Positions 22,543 through 32,376 of a stretch of 64,000 bases of DNA are shown here, one piece after another. Below the pieces are notes generated by a model. That model made no database searches and was not told the DNA's origin. It was given only the letters and a program-made list of their open reading frames with translations. Numbering within the stretch: the stretch's first letter is position 1; every line of letters starts with the position of its first letter. The position numbers and the translations under genes were made by a program. This DNA comes from Rhodocyclaceae bacterium (GTDB lineage Bacteria > Pseudomonadota > Gammaproteobacteria > Burkholderiales > Rhodocyclaceae), in NCBI GenBank assembly GCA_030824275.1, contig JAVBXY010000005.1:186001-250000 (forward strand), in the 5' to 3' direction.

Positions 22543-23187
22543 CTAGGGCAGGATCAGCGAGAACACCGCGCCGCCGTCATTGGCGAGCTCGACCCGGCCG
22601 CGCTTGCCACCGGGAGTGGCGTGGTGTGCCGCAATCAGGCGGGCAAAGCTGAGGCCAAGGCCGCTGCTGCCATCGGCCATGGGGCTCGCCACGTTGGCAT
22701 TTCCATCCAGCAGTTCCGCAGGGAAGCCGGGACCATCGTCGCGCACCGAGAAACGCAGGCCGCTGCCCGGCGCCAGTTCAACCTGCAGGGTGACGCGCGT
22801 GGCGGCATGACGCAAGCCATTGCGCAAGGCGTCCTGCAAGGCCAGCTTGACCTGATAGGCGTCGAAAGCCCAGGCGCCCAGCGTTTCGATGGCCGGGAAG
22901 TCGGCCTCGATGCGCACCGCGCTGCCGGCGGGAATGATCACTTCCGCACAGGTCTCGCGACAGAAGTCGCCGAGGTCGTGATCCTCGATGGCCAGCCGCA
23001 GGCTGTTTTCGCCGGCACGGTAGAGCGCCAGCAATTCGACCAGCTGGGTCCCGACGCGCACCGCCACGGCGCGGGCTTCGTCCAGCGCCGGCGAGGGCGC
23101 CGTGCGGCGAGCCTCTTCCAGCCAGGTGTTGAGAGCGTTGAGTCCGTTCTTGGCGTCGTGGATGGCGGCGGCGATCAGTGGCGACAT
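22543..23187 (-). CDS. Stand-alone cytoplasmic histidine kinase
   Basis: 214 residues with no sensor or membrane segment. A short dimerisation part with the probable phospho-acceptor His10 (I-H-D-A-K-N-G) is followed by a HATPase_c domain: N box D-A-L-R-N-G-L-R-H-A, G1 box D-D-G-P-G-F-P and G2 box G-S-S-G-L-G-L-S-F-A. It follows the response-regulator gene by 11 bases, so the two likely form a pair. The input presumably comes from a partner protein. Confidence 0.88.
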   Translation of the reverse strand: MSPLIAAAIHDAKNGLNALNTWLEEARRTAPSPALDEARAVAVRVGTQLVELLALYRAGENSLRLAIEDHDLGDFCRETCAEVIIPAGSAVRIEADFPAIETLGAWAFDAYQVKLALQDALRNGLRHAATRVTLQVELAPGSGLRFSVRDDGPGFPAELLDGNANVASPMADGSSGLGLSFARLIAAHHATPGGKRGRVELANDGGAVFSLILP

Positions 23188-23198
23188 GCGTATTTTCC

Positions 23199-24818
23199 TT
23201 ACGGGACCAGCAGCGTCGGGGCGCCTTCGGGCGCCAGCTTGCGATAGAGGTTGATCGCTTCGGCCAGACGAGGATGGTCCGGGTTGGCGCGCTGGGCCTG
23301 GGTGACATAGCGATGGGCTTTTTCGACCATGCCCGGCGCCTTGTCACGCTGGAAGCGCATCAAGGCCGCGATGGCGGCATTGATCGAGACCTGGGCATTG
23401 TTGAGCAGGCGATCCGCCGCCTCGTCCAGCATGGTGCTGGCTTGCTCCAGGTTGCCGGCCTTGGCCATGGCGACGGCATCGTTGTTGAGCTTGATCATGC
23501 GTTTCCGGGTGGCTTCGAGGAATATTTCGCCCTCGCTGCCAAGGCCCGCCGCCTGGAACACGGCCTGCGCCTGCGCCTGCACCTGCTCGTTTTCCTGGTG
23601 GTCTTCCGCTACGGTCTGGATGATGCGCTTGGCCGTCTCTTGGTCGCCGCAGGCAAAGCAGGCGTTGGCGATTTCCAGCGAGGTGGATGGATCGAGTCCC
23701 GCATCCTTGCTGGCGGCCAAAGCCTTTTCCATCGCCGCCTTCGCCGCCGGCGCGTTACCCGCGCGGGCATGCACGATGCTCTCGACGGCGGCCTGACGGG
23801 CCGCCAGCTCGGGGCTCTTGCCGAAGCTCATGCCCATGTCCTTGACGGTCGCCAGGGCTTCCTGCACCTTGCCCTGTTCGACCCGACTCTTGGCCAGCCC
23901 GGCATAGTCGTCGTGGCTCTTGAAGAATCCGGTGCGGTCTTTCTCGACGGCGCGGCCGAAGGCTTCCTCGGCACGCGGGAAGTCCTTGTTGCCCATGGCC
24001 AGCGAGCCGAGCTGGCGCTGGCGCCGGGTCGTCGGCGCGACCTTCAGCGCTTTTTCGACCACTACCTGCGCCGCCGGCAGGTCGGTCTTTTCCAGCAGGC
24101 TCGCCATGGAGTCGTAGGCCTCCAGGTAGTTGGGATAGGCCTCGATGGCTTTTTCGAGATCGGCGCGTGCGTCCTCTGCTTTTCCGCTGGCGGTCAATGC
24201 GCGGGCGCGGCCGACGGCGGCCCAGGGCGTTTCCCGTTGCTCGAGAACGCTCTGGTAAAGGGTCAATGCCTCATCGTTGCGACCCGTTTCGAGGAGCAGG
24301 TTGCCCTTGATGCGCAGGATTTCCATCAGGTAGCGCGGCTGTCCGGCCTCCAACTCATCGCAGGCGGCCAGTGCCTTGACCTTGTCGCCGCCGGCACCGA
24401 GATGCTGGAGCACGGGCTTGAGGGCCTGCTTCTTGTCGAGAATGCGATCCAGGCGCGTATGCAGCGTCTGTGCGGTGAAGGGCTTGATCAGATAGTCGTC
24501 CGGTGCGAATTCGGCGGCCGTGGAGACTTGCTCATAGCCGGTTTCGCCGGTGATCATCAGGAATACCGTGGTCAGCGGCAGCAGCTTGCGGCGACGAACG
24601 AGTTCGAGCAACTGCTGGCCGTCGGCGCCCTGGCCCAGGTTGTAGTCGCAGACGATCAGGTCGTAGCGATTGCTGCTGATGCGCTCGATGGCTTCCTTGA
24701 TGTTGCGCGCGGTGTCACATTTCTCGATGCCGCAGTCAGTCAACTGGATGCGCACCGCCGAACGCATCTCCGGGATGTCGTCAATCAGCAATGCGCCAAG
24801 GCGGGACAGGTCGCTCAC
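23199..24818 (-). CDS. Response regulator with TPR-type output
   Basis: 539 residues. N-terminal receiver domain (about 8-125) with acidic L-I-D-D, phospho-acceptor Asp58 in V-C-D-Y-N, Thr90 and Lys112 in I-K-P-F-T. The rest is alpha-helical with tetratricopeptide-like repeats (A-x-x-L-E-K-A-I-E-A-Y-P-N-Y-L-E-A-Y type), so the output is probably protein-protein interaction rather than DNA binding. It is sandwiched between fbp (8 bases upstream) and the histidine kinase gene (11 bases downstream) on the same strand. Confidence 0.88.
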   Translation of the reverse strand: MSDLSRLGALLIDDIPEMRSAVRIQLTDCGIEKCDTARNIKEAIERISSNRYDLIVCDYNLGQGADGQQLLELVRRRKLLPLTTVFLMITGETGYEQVSTAAEFAPDDYLIKPFTAQTLHTRLDRILDKKQALKPVLQHLGAGGDKVKALAACDELEAGQPRYLMEILRIKGNLLLETGRNDEALTLYQSVLEQRETPWAAVGRARALTASGKAEDARADLEKAIEAYPNYLEAYDSMASLLEKTDLPAAQVVVEKALKVAPTTRRQRQLGSLAMGNKDFPRAEEAFGRAVEKDRTGFFKSHDDYAGLAKSRVEQGKVQEALATVKDMGMSFGKSPELAARQAAVESIVHARAGNAPAAKAAMEKALAASKDAGLDPSTSLEIANACFACGDQETAKRIIQTVAEDHQENEQVQAQAQAVFQAAGLGSEGEIFLEATRKRMIKLNNDAVAMAKAGNLEQASTMLDEAADRLLNNAQVSINAAIAALMRFQRDKAPGMVEKAHRYVTQAQRANPDHPRLAEAINLYRKLAPEGAPTLLVP

Positions 24819-24826
24819 GATGGTAG

Positions 24827-25825
24827 TCAGTCCGAGTGGTAGGCGGTTGCCCGCTCCACTTCATTCTTCGAGCCAAGGATCACCGGGATGCGTTGGTGCA
24901 GTCGCTCCGGGACTACATCAAGAATGCGGCGGCGACCGTCGGTGGCGGCGCCGCCGGCCTGTTCGACGATGAAGGCCATCGGGTTGGCCTCGTACAGCAG
25001 ACGCAGCTTGCCGCCCTGCTTGACGGTCTTGCTGTCGAGCGGATACATGAAGATGCCGCCCCGGCTCATGATGCGATGCACGTCGGCGACCATGGAGGCG
25101 ACCCAGCGCATGTTGAAGTCCTCGCCACGCGGCCCCTCCTTGCCTGCGAGCAACTCGTCAACGTAGCGCTTGACGGGGGGTTCCCAGTAACGGGCGTTGG
25201 AGGCATTGATGGCGAATTCGCGGGTTTCTTCGGGAATGCGGACGTTTTCCTGGGAGAGCACGAAACTGCCGAGCTCGCGATCCAGCGTGAAGACATGCAC
25301 GCCGTCGCCGATGGTCAACACCAGCAGCGTGGTCGGACCATACACGGCATAGCCGGCACAGACCTGGCGGCTGCCGGGCTGAAGAAAGGCCTGCTCGTCC
25401 GGCTCCATGCCCTCGGGGCATTGCAGCACGGAGAAGATGGTACCCACCGAGACATTTACGTCGATGTTGGAGGAGCCATCTAGGGGGTCGAACAGCAACA
25501 GGTATTCGCCCTTCGGGTAGCGGTTGGGAATGGCGTGGGGGAATTCCATTTCTTCGGAGGCCATGGCTGCCAGATGCCCGCCCCACTCATTGGCTTCGAG
25601 CAGGATCTCGTTGGAGATCACGTCGAGCTTCTTCTGCACTTCGCCCTGGACGTTGTCGCTGCCGGCACTGCCCAGCACGCCGGCCAGGCTGCCCTTGCCG
25701 ATGGCGATGGAGATGGCCTTGCAGGCACGGGCAACGACCTCGATCAGCAGGCGCAGGTCGGAGGAGATGACGTTCTTGTTGCGTTGTTCCTCGATGAGGA
25801 AGCGGGAAAGGCTGATGCGGCGCAT
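24827..25825 (-). CDS. fbp: Fructose-1,6-bisphosphatase class I
   Basis: Gluconeogenic phosphatase converting fructose-1,6-bisphosphate to fructose-6-phosphate. 332 residues. The metal/substrate site [10 protein letters not shown] with the following V-G-T-I-F-S-V is diagnostic of class I, and the C-terminal [15 protein letters not shown] is present. It is the first gene of a tight minus-strand group with the response regulator and kinase. Confidence 0.96.
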   Translation of the reverse strand: MRRISLSRFLIEEQRNKNVISSDLRLLIEVVARACKAISIAIGKGSLAGVLGSAGSDNVQGEVQKKLDVISNEILLEANEWGGHLAAMASEEMEFPHAIPNRYPKGEYLLLFDPLDGSSNIDVNVSVGTIFSVLQCPEGMEPDEQAFLQPGSRQVCAGYAVYGPTTLLVLTIGDGVHVFTLDRELGSFVLSQENVRIPEETREFAINASNARYWEPPVKRYVDELLAGKEGPRGEDFNMRWVASMVADVHRIMSRGGIFMYPLDSKTVKQGGKLRLLYEANPMAFIVEQAGGAATDGRRRILDVVPERLHQRIPVILGSKNEVERATAYHSD

Positions 25826-25888
25826 GGAGTTCTGACGTGACGGGGAAATACGGCCGATTATACCGACCGTGCCAGCCCCGCCCGGCGA

Positions 25889-26992
25889 TCAGGCCTCGAC
25901 CATGCCGCGTATCACCTGATTGAAATGGGCAATCCACTCGACGGAGAACTGCTTGTCGCTGGCATTGATTTCCGCCACTGCCCGCAGCAGCGAACGGCCT
26001 TCACCGCGATGGCTGTGCTTCAGCGTGACCGCCTCGAAGGCATCGATGATGGCGAGGATTTTGGCGCCGGGAACGATCTCGTCCTCCTTCAGTCCTCGTG
26101 GATAACCACGGCCATCCACCATCTCGTGATGCTGGGCGACCATGGTGGCTGCCTCCTGCCAACCGTCCATGCGCGCGACCAGCCCGGCGGCGTAGCCGGG
26201 GTGTTCCTGCAATTGGCGGCGCTCCGCATCGGCGAGTTGGCCCACCTTGAGCCAGACGGATTCCGGCAGGAACATCATGCCGATGTCGTGAAGGAAGACG
26301 GCTGCCTCGAGTTGCACGGGGTCGACCGGCTTGCCGGCGCGGTTGTTGGTATCGATGGCCAGCCGCAGCAGGCGGCCGCTGCGGCCCTTGAACAGGGGGG
26401 AACGGGTTTCCAGTTGCAGGGCCAGGTCCTGAAAGAAGCGCAGGTCTTCGTTACGGTTGTGCCCCTTGGCAGTGGTCTTGGGCGACACCTTGGCCGAAGC
26501 AGCCACAGGGCGGAAGCCGGTGACGCCTTCGATCAGGGCCACGGCGCTGGTATCCATGCCGGCAGTGTCGCTGGCTTCCAGGCGGTCGAGGCCGGCGAGT
26601 AGGGCATCCAGCCGCAGGGCGTCGAGGGAGCGGCCGGAGAGCAGGGATTCCACTGCCAGTTCCAGGCGATCGAGGGCCAGCAGGATGGCCTCGGCCAGCA
26701 GGGGTGTGAAATTCAGCCGGCCTTCCCGCAGACGGACCAGCAGGCTTTCTATCGGATGGGTGATGCGAACGCCAAGCTGGAAACGGCAGATCGCCGCGTC
26801 GCCCTTGATCGTGTGCAGGGCACGGAATAGCGAAGCGACGGAGTCGCGATCACCGGAGTCGCGGCGCAGGTTGGCCACCTGGCGTTCCAGCGCCGCCGCC
26901 TGGTCCGTCAGGCTATCGCGAAACTCCTCTAGCAGTTCGCGGTCAGCAATCTGCGTATAGCTGGCAAGGTAATTCTTATCAATCGCGCTCAT
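25889..26992 (-). CDS. Hpt domain / HD-GYP phosphodiesterase-like protein
   Basis: 367 residues from ATG 26992, preceded by GGAG; a longer frame upstream is not supported. The N-terminal Hpt domain has phospho-acceptor His60 in L-H-T-I-K-G-D-A. The C-terminal HD-GYP domain has H-D-I-G, H-H-E-M-V-D-G-R-G-Y-P-R-G and D-A-F-E-A-V-T. It therefore looks like a phosphorelay-controlled c-di-GMP phosphodiesterase, an inference from domains. It ends 63 bases upstream of fbp on the same strand. Confidence 0.88.
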   Translation of the reverse strand: MSAIDKNYLASYTQIADRELLEEFRDSLTDQAAALERQVANLRRDSGDRDSVASLFRALHTIKGDAAICRFQLGVRITHPIESLLVRLREGRLNFTPLLAEAILLALDRLELAVESLLSGRSLDALRLDALLAGLDRLEASDTAGMDTSAVALIEGVTGFRPVAASAKVSPKTTAKGHNRNEDLRFFQDLALQLETRSPLFKGRSGRLLRLAIDTNNRAGKPVDPVQLEAAVFLHDIGMMFLPESVWLKVGQLADAERRQLQEHPGYAAGLVARMDGWQEAATMVAQHHEMVDGRGYPRGLKEDEIVPGAKILAIIDAFEAVTLKHSHRGEGRSLLRAVAEINASDKQFSVEWIAHFNQVIRGMVEA

Positions 26993-27074
26993 GGCCGTAC
27001 TCCGGGTGCAATGCCCGGAAAATACGGCAGCGGCTTGCCCTTGGCAAGAGGCGGGATTCCTACCGAATAGGCTC

Positions 27075-27431
27075 TCAGGCCGGCATGCGTCCCCAGTCCG
27101 GGTTTTGCAGCGCCACACGGGCAGGTGTGGCCACGGCGAGGAAGTCCCGACTGAAATCACCATCGTAGTCGTCCATGCGGGCGACGAAGGGATCGGCACC
27201 GGCGATGGCGGCTGACACCGATTGTGGTGAGAGGGAGCGTGCGGCCTCGGTGATGGGCTGCACCCATACCCCGGCCGTCTGTTCGTAACTGCCGACGCAC
27301 AACCAAGGCCCTTCCTCCGCCGGAGGCTGGGTGTATTCCGGCGTGTAGCCACCTCCCTCGGCAAGCCTGCTGCGATAGGCGACATCGAATCCCAATTGCT
27401 TCGCGCGATGGCGCAGTGTGCTCCAGGTCAT
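27075..27431 (-). CDS. Hypothetical protein, 118 aa
   Basis: No family recognised. The ATG at 27431 is chosen because GAGGAG lies seven bases upstream; an in-frame ATG eight codons earlier is possible. The protein is soluble. It starts M-T-W-S-T-L-R-H-R-A-K, is rich in Trp/Tyr/Pro in the middle (G-G-G-Y-T-P-E-Y, G-V-W-V-Q-P), and ends in an acidic D-D-Y-D-G-D-F segment. It lies on the same strand as, and 82 bases upstream of, the Hpt/HD-GYP gene. Confidence 0.6.
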   Translation of the reverse strand: MTWSTLRHRAKQLGFDVAYRSRLAEGGGYTPEYTQPPAEEGPWLCVGSYEQTAGVWVQPITEAARSLSPQSVSAAIAGADPFVARMDDYDGDFSRDFLAVATPARVALQNPDWGRMPA

Positions 27432-27593
27432 GATGGTCTCCTCGGTGGTTGTCATCCATTTATAGACGAGGGATGTTGCGCTGTCATGTCGCACTGCAAT
27501 CGCTGCACTGCGGCATCGATTTCGCATAGGCTTGCCGGGTTTGCTGCTATCCTCTCATATCCTCACATCGTTCTTACGTCATAGGCTGAACCG

Positions 27594-30500
27594 TTGAAGT
27601 CGCTGCCCCTGCAATCGATTCTGACCACGGACGTCGTCACTTGCACGACTGACACACCTTTGGGTGAGGTTCTGCATCGCATGGAGCACGAAAGGATCAG
27701 CTGCGTCGTCGTCATCGATGCCGAGCGCCGGCCCTGCGGCATTTTTACCGAACGCGATGCTGTGGCCCTGCTGGCCGAGGATCTGGTTTCAGCCGACCAT
27801 CCCATCAGCGCGGTGATGAGCCATCCAGTGGTCACGCTGCCGCTGATCACCGACTACCGCGAAGTCCACCAGCACATGGCGCAGCACGGTGTTCGTCATT
27901 TGGTCGGCGTGGATATCGATGGCCGTGTCGCCGGCGTGGTGACCGAGGCGGACTTTCTGTCGCATCTCGGCGACGAATACCTGGTCGAACTCAAGACCGT
28001 CGGTTCGGCAATGAGCCCCGGGGTAAACAATCTGGACGCTGCCGCCCCGTTGCACGATGCCCTGCGCCTGATGCGCAGCCGCAACGTGGACCATGTGGTG
28101 ATCACCATCGATGACCAGCCGGTCGGCATGCTCACTGATCGCGACATCGTCCGCTTTGCTGGCAGTGGTGAGCGCTTGCAGACGCCGGTGGCTGAACTGA
28201 TGACACCGACCATCCACGTCATCGAGCCGGATGCACCATTGCAACTCGCGGTGCACCGCATGGCCGAGCTGGGCGTGCGCCGCCTGCTGGTCGAGGAGGA
28301 TGGGCAACTGGTCGGGGTGGTGACCCGCCACGACATCGTCCGTACCTTGCAGGGGCGTTACGTCGAATACCTGCGCGAGACCATCGTCCGTCTGCGTCGG
28401 GAACTGACCCAGCCTTCCGAGCGCTACAGCGAGTTCGGGCGCCACATGATCATGGGCGGCGTGCTCGACCGCATCGGTGATGGTGTCTTTCTGGTGGATG
28501 CCGCCACCGGCATTTATGTAGAGGTCAATGACCGGGGCTGTGAAATGCTCGGTTACCCGCGTGATCAGATCGTCGGTCGCCGGATCTGGGATGTCTCCGC
28601 TACTTTCCGCGACGAGGCCCAGTGGCGGGAATGGAGTACCACGCTCACCGAGGAGGTGCGGGTGGTCGAGACCAACCACCGCCGCCGCGACGGCAGTCTG
28701 CTGCCGGTGGAAGTCCGGGTGTATGTGGTCAACGACGGCGACCGCCGGCTGCATGTGGCAATCAGCCGCGACATGAGCGAAACGCGCAAGATCGAGGCCG
28801 CCCTGCGCGAAGGCGAGCGTTACTACCGGCACGTCATTGACAGCGCGATTGATGGCTATTTCGCCATCGATGCCCAGCGTCGCTTCGTTGAGGTGAACGA
28901 TACATTGTGCCGTCTGTTTGGATATTCCCGCGAGGAGTTCCTCGGCAAGACGCCGCTGAACTTCATCACCGACGACAGCCAGGCCGAATTGATCGCGCAA
29001 TTGCAACGCATCGAAACCACGGATCGTCGACGCTATCAGCTAACCGGCCTGCGCAAGGACGGCAGTACTTTCCCGATCCTGCTTAACAACTCCACCCATC
29101 ACGACGAAGACGGCAAAGTGGTCGGATCGTTTGGCTTCATTACCGACCTGACCCTGATCGTGGAGGCGCAACGGGCCATCGCCGAGTCGGAGCAGGAGTT
29201 GCGGACCATCCTCGACGACCTCCAGGATACCTATTACCGGACCAACGCCGAAGGGCGAATCGTTCGCGCGTCGCGCTCGGTGAAGAAGCTGCTTGGCTAC
29301 GAACCGGAGGAAGTGGTGGGACTCCTCCTTGCCGATTTGTATGTGGACCCGGCGGAGCGCGGACGCTTTCTCACCCAGATGCAAACGGGTGGTGGACATA
29401 TCGTCGGTGGCGAATCCCGCTTGCGCCGCAAGGACGGCAGCGAGGTCTGGGTGATGACCAATGCCCATTTCGTCCGCGATGCGGCCGGCAATGTGATCGG
29501 CGTCGAAGGCACCACCCGCGACAACTCCGACAGACGTTACGCCGAACAGGAGTTGCGGCTGGCCGCCAAGGTGTTCGAGAGCAGCGGCGAGGCAATCATG
29601 ATCACCGACGCCGCCGGCCTCATCATCTCCGTCAATCAGGCCTTCAGCCGTGTCACCGGCTATGCAGCTGACGAAGCCGTAGGCAGAAACGCCAGTCTGC
29701 TCAATTCCGGGCGCCATCAACGTGACTTCTTCAGCGCCATGTGGAGCAGCGTGATCGAGAGCGGCTACTGGCACGGGGAAATCTGGAACCGGCGCAAGAA
29801 TGGTGAGGTGTTTCCGGAATGGCTGGGTATTTCCTCGGTACGGAACCAGGCGGGTGACATCACCCACTACGTCGCAATTTTCTCCGATATCAGCGAGCGC
29901 AAGGCCGCCGAGGCCAAGATCGAGTTCCTTGCCCAGCACGACCCCTTGACCGAATTGCCCAATCGTCTTTTGCTCAAGGACCGCGTCGAACAGGCCATTG
30001 CCCACAGTGACCGCTCCGGCAGCAAGGTGGCCGTTTTGTTCATCGATCTTGACCGTTTCAAGACAGTCAACGATTCCCTCGGGCATCCCATCGGCGACCT
30101 GTTGCTGCGCGATGCCGCCCAGCGATTGCGCGGCTGTGTGCGTGATTCCGACACCATCAGCCGACACGGTGGCGATGAGTTTCTCGTCGTGCTGACCGAT
30201 CTCCATAGCTCGGATGTCGCGGCGCAGGTGTCCGGCAAGATCATGGGGTCACTGAGCGAGCCTTTCATCATTGACGGTCACGAGGCGAACATTTCGGCCT
30301 CGGTGGGCATTGCGGTTTACCCCGACGATGGCGCCAGTTTCGACGACTTGATGAAGAAAGCCGATACGGCCATGTATTCCGCCAAGGACGCGGGACGCAA
30401 TGCCTTCCGCTTCTATACCCAGCGCATGAATACCGACGCCCAGGAAAAGCTCGACCTTCATGGCCGCCTGCGCCGGGCCATCGAGCATGAGGAGTTCGTC

Positions 30501-31238
30501 CTTCACTACCAGCCGCTGGTGGACCTCAAGAGTGGCAAGGTGGTCGGTGCTGAAGCCCTGGTGCGTTGGCAGAGCCCCGAACATGGTTTGATCGCGCCGG
30601 GTCGTTTCATTCCGCTGGCCGAGCACAGCGGCCTGATCGTGCCCATCGGTGAATGGGTCTTGCACGAAGCCTGTCGTGAGCTGGAAAGCTGGCACCGGCA
30701 GGGGCACGAGCAATTGTCGATGGCCGTCAATCTCTCGGCCATCCAGTTTCGTCGCGGCGACGTAGAGGAAATGGTGATGCGCGTGCTGGCGGCTACCGGG
30801 GTCGCGCCCACTCGGCTGGAACTGGAACTTACCGAATCCATCCTGATCGATGGCGCCGACCAGGTGTTGGCGACCATCAAGCGCTTGCAGGAACTCGGCG
30901 TGCGCTTGGCCATCGACGATTTCGGCACCGGCTATTCCAGCCTTGCCTATCTCAAGCGTTTTGCCGTGGATAAATTGAAGATCGACCAGTCCTTCGTGCG
31001 CGACATCGTCACCGACCAGGACGACGCCGCCATCGTGCGCGCCGTGATCCAGATGGCCAAGAGCCTGAACCTGACGGTGCTGGCCGAAGGTGTTGAAAAC
31101 GAGGCGGTGGCGGAGGGCCTGCATGCCCTCGAGTGCGATCTGGTGCAGGGCTACCATTTTGGCAAGCCCATGCCCGCCGCAGAGTTTCGCCAGTTGATCG
31201 GCATCGGGAATGCCGGGAGGCCGCATGGCGCTGACTAG
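27594..31238 (+). CDS. Multidomain CBS-PAS-GGDEF-EAL c-di-GMP enzyme
   Basis: 1214 residues from a TTG start; an in-frame TAG sits nine bases before it and the CBS fold begins at once, so no earlier start is available. Order: two CBS pairs (about 1-130 and 130-265), four PAS-type domains (about 285-400, 408-525, 535-645, 650-770), GGDEF (about 785-950, intact G-G-D-E-F near 859) and EAL (about 960-1205, with E-A-L-V-R-W near 985 and D-D-F-G-T-G-Y-S-S near 1107). Both catalytic motifs look intact, so it could make or degrade c-di-GMP. The CBS pairs suggest adenine-nucleotide sensing. The 3' end overlaps the next gene by 14 bases. Confidence 0.93.
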   Translation: MKSLPLQSILTTDVVTCTTDTPLGEVLHRMEHERISCVVVIDAERRPCGIFTERDAVALLAEDLVSADHPISAVMSHPVVTLPLITDYREVHQHMAQHGVRHLVGVDIDGRVAGVVTEADFLSHLGDEYLVELKTVGSAMSPGVNNLDAAAPLHDALRLMRSRNVDHVVITIDDQPVGMLTDRDIVRFAGSGERLQTPVAELMTPTIHVIEPDAPLQLAVHRMAELGVRRLLVEEDGQLVGVVTRHDIVRTLQGRYVEYLRETIVRLRRELTQPSERYSEFGRHMIMGGVLDRIGDGVFLVDAATGIYVEVNDRGCEMLGYPRDQIVGRRIWDVSATFRDEAQWREWSTTLTEEVRVVETNHRRRDGSLLPVEVRVYVVNDGDRRLHVAISRDMSETRKIEAALREGERYYRHVIDSAIDGYFAIDAQRRFVEVNDTLCRLFGYSREEFLGKTPLNFITDDSQAELIAQLQRIETTDRRRYQLTGLRKDGSTFPILLNNSTHHDEDGKVVGSFGFITDLTLIVEAQRAIAESEQELRTILDDLQDTYYRTNAEGRIVRASRSVKKLLGYEPEEVVGLLLADLYVDPAERGRFLTQMQTGGGHIVGGESRLRRKDGSEVWVMTNAHFVRDAAGNVIGVEGTTRDNSDRRYAEQELRLAAKVFESSGEAIMITDAAGLIISVNQAFSRVTGYAADEAVGRNASLLNSGRHQRDFFSAMWSSVIESGYWHGEIWNRRKNGEVFPEWLGISSVRNQAGDITHYVAIFSDISERKAAEAKIEFLAQHDPLTELPNRLLLKDRVEQAIAHSDRSGSKVAVLFIDLDRFKTVNDSLGHPIGDLLLRDAAQRLRGCVRDSDTISRHGGDEFLVVLTDLHSSDVAAQVSGKIMGSLSEPFIIDGHEANISASVGIAVYPDDGASFDDLMKKADTAMYSAKDAGRNAFRFYTQRMNTDAQEKLDLHGRLRRAIEHEEFVLHYQPLVDLKSGKVVGAEALVRWQSPEHGLIAPGRFIPLAEHSGLIVPIGEWVLHEACRELESWHRQGHEQLSMAVNLSAIQFRRGDVEEMVMRVLAATGVAPTRLELELTESILIDGADQVLATIKRLQELGVRLAIDDFGTGYSSLAYLKRFAVDKLKIDQSFVRDIVTDQDDAAIVRAVIQMAKSLNLTVLAEGVENEAVAEGLHALECDLVQGYHFGKPMPAAEFRQLIGIGNAGRPHGAD

Positions 31239-32367
31239 GCTTGGCTATGCGGACGTGGCAGTGGGCCAGCCGATTCCCTTCGACATCCTCGATGCGAATG
31301 GGCGCACGCTGCTCAGTCATGGCTACGTGATTCCCAACCAGGCCCAGCTCGAACGCATCGTTGATCGGGGTTCCTTCTTCGATGCCATCGAGGATGAGGC
31401 CACCGCTGATGCCCTAGCCTACGAAAAAGCATCTCCCTTCAACCTGGTTGCCGATGTCGCCGCCAGTTACGGCACCTTGTTCGACGGCGGCTTTGATGAA
31501 CTGGCCTGTGCGGCAATCCCTGGTATCGTCACCCAGGTACAGGACTTTTGCGAGCGGGACGCCGATCCCGCGCTGGCTGCGATCCTCCTGCATCGCAGCG
31601 ACCGCTATTCGCTGCGGCATGCCTTCGGTGCAGCGATTTTCTCGGAAATACTGCTGCGGCAGATGGAGGTTCCCGCCGAGGCGCGCCAGCATGCGCTGGC
31701 CGGCGCGCTGACCATGAACATCGGCATGCAGGATTTGCAGGACAGCCTCTACCACCAGAACACACCGCTGACATCGGAGCAGAAACAGAGCATCGTTCTG
31801 CATCCACGCAAGGCGCGGGCGATGCTCGAAGCCATGGGTATTGGCCATGCCGTCTGGCTCGAGGTGGTGGAGAACCACCACGAACTGATCGACGGTTCCG
31901 GCTATGCCGCTCGCAAGCGCGGCCAGGACCTATGCACGCAGTCCCAGGTGGTTTCCCTGGCGGATCGCTATTGCGCCATGGTGTCGGAGCGTGCCTACCG
32001 CGCCGGTAGCTTGCCCAATGTGGCGGCCAAGGACTTGCTCAGCCGCCAGGCGGCGACTATCGATCCGGCGATTGCCGCCGGCTTTCTCAAGGTCGTCGGC
32101 ATCTACCCACCGGGCACCGTCGTCAAACTGGCGAACGGCGAGATCGCCATCGTCGCCCGCCGCACCTTGCATCCAGCGCAGCCCGTGGTGCGGGCCATCC
32201 GTGCCCGCAGCGGCGTACGGCACGCGGAGCCGCCGAAGCGGCTCACCAGCAAACCCGCCTACGAGATCAAGGAAGTGCTGGGCGCCGAACTGGCCCGCGA
32301 GATCGACCCGGCCCAGATCTGGCCCCCCGCCCAGCTGGATGCAGCGGACGAGGGCGACGCCGACTGA
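31225..32367 (+). CDS. Degenerate HD-GYP-type protein
   Basis: 380 residues from ATG 31225, preceded by GGGAGG and lying inside the end of the GGDEF-EAL gene. The fold follows HD-GYP proteins: an N-terminal segment with S-H-G-Y-V-I-P, then an HD-like helical core with H-H-E (208-210) and D-G-S-G-Y (213-217). The metal-binding HD pair is replaced by M-N (154-155, in T-M-N-I-G-M) and GYP reads G-Y-A. It is therefore probably not an active phosphodiesterase and may act as a c-di-GMP receptor or partner of the upstream protein. Confidence 0.78.
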   Translation: MALTRLGYADVAVGQPIPFDILDANGRTLLSHGYVIPNQAQLERIVDRGSFFDAIEDEATADALAYEKASPFNLVADVAASYGTLFDGGFDELACAAIPGIVTQVQDFCERDADPALAAILLHRSDRYSLRHAFGAAIFSEILLRQMEVPAEARQHALAGALTMNIGMQDLQDSLYHQNTPLTSEQKQSIVLHPRKARAMLEAMGIGHAVWLEVVENHHELIDGSGYAARKRGQDLCTQSQVVSLADRYCAMVSERAYRAGSLPNVAAKDLLSRQAATIDPAIAAGFLKVVGIYPPGTVVKLANGEIAIVARRTLHPAQPVVRAIRARSGVRHAEPPKRLTSKPAYEIKEVLGAELAREIDPAQIWPPAQLDAADEGDAD

Positions 32368-32376
32368 AACCGGCGC

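Noticed and set aside
27002-27018. CCGGG-TGCAATG-CCCGG hairpin before the Hpt/HD-GYP gene as a terminator of the 118-aa gene
   Set aside because: The stem is only 5 bp with no U-run and sits over the next gene's ribosome site; too weak to list as a feature.
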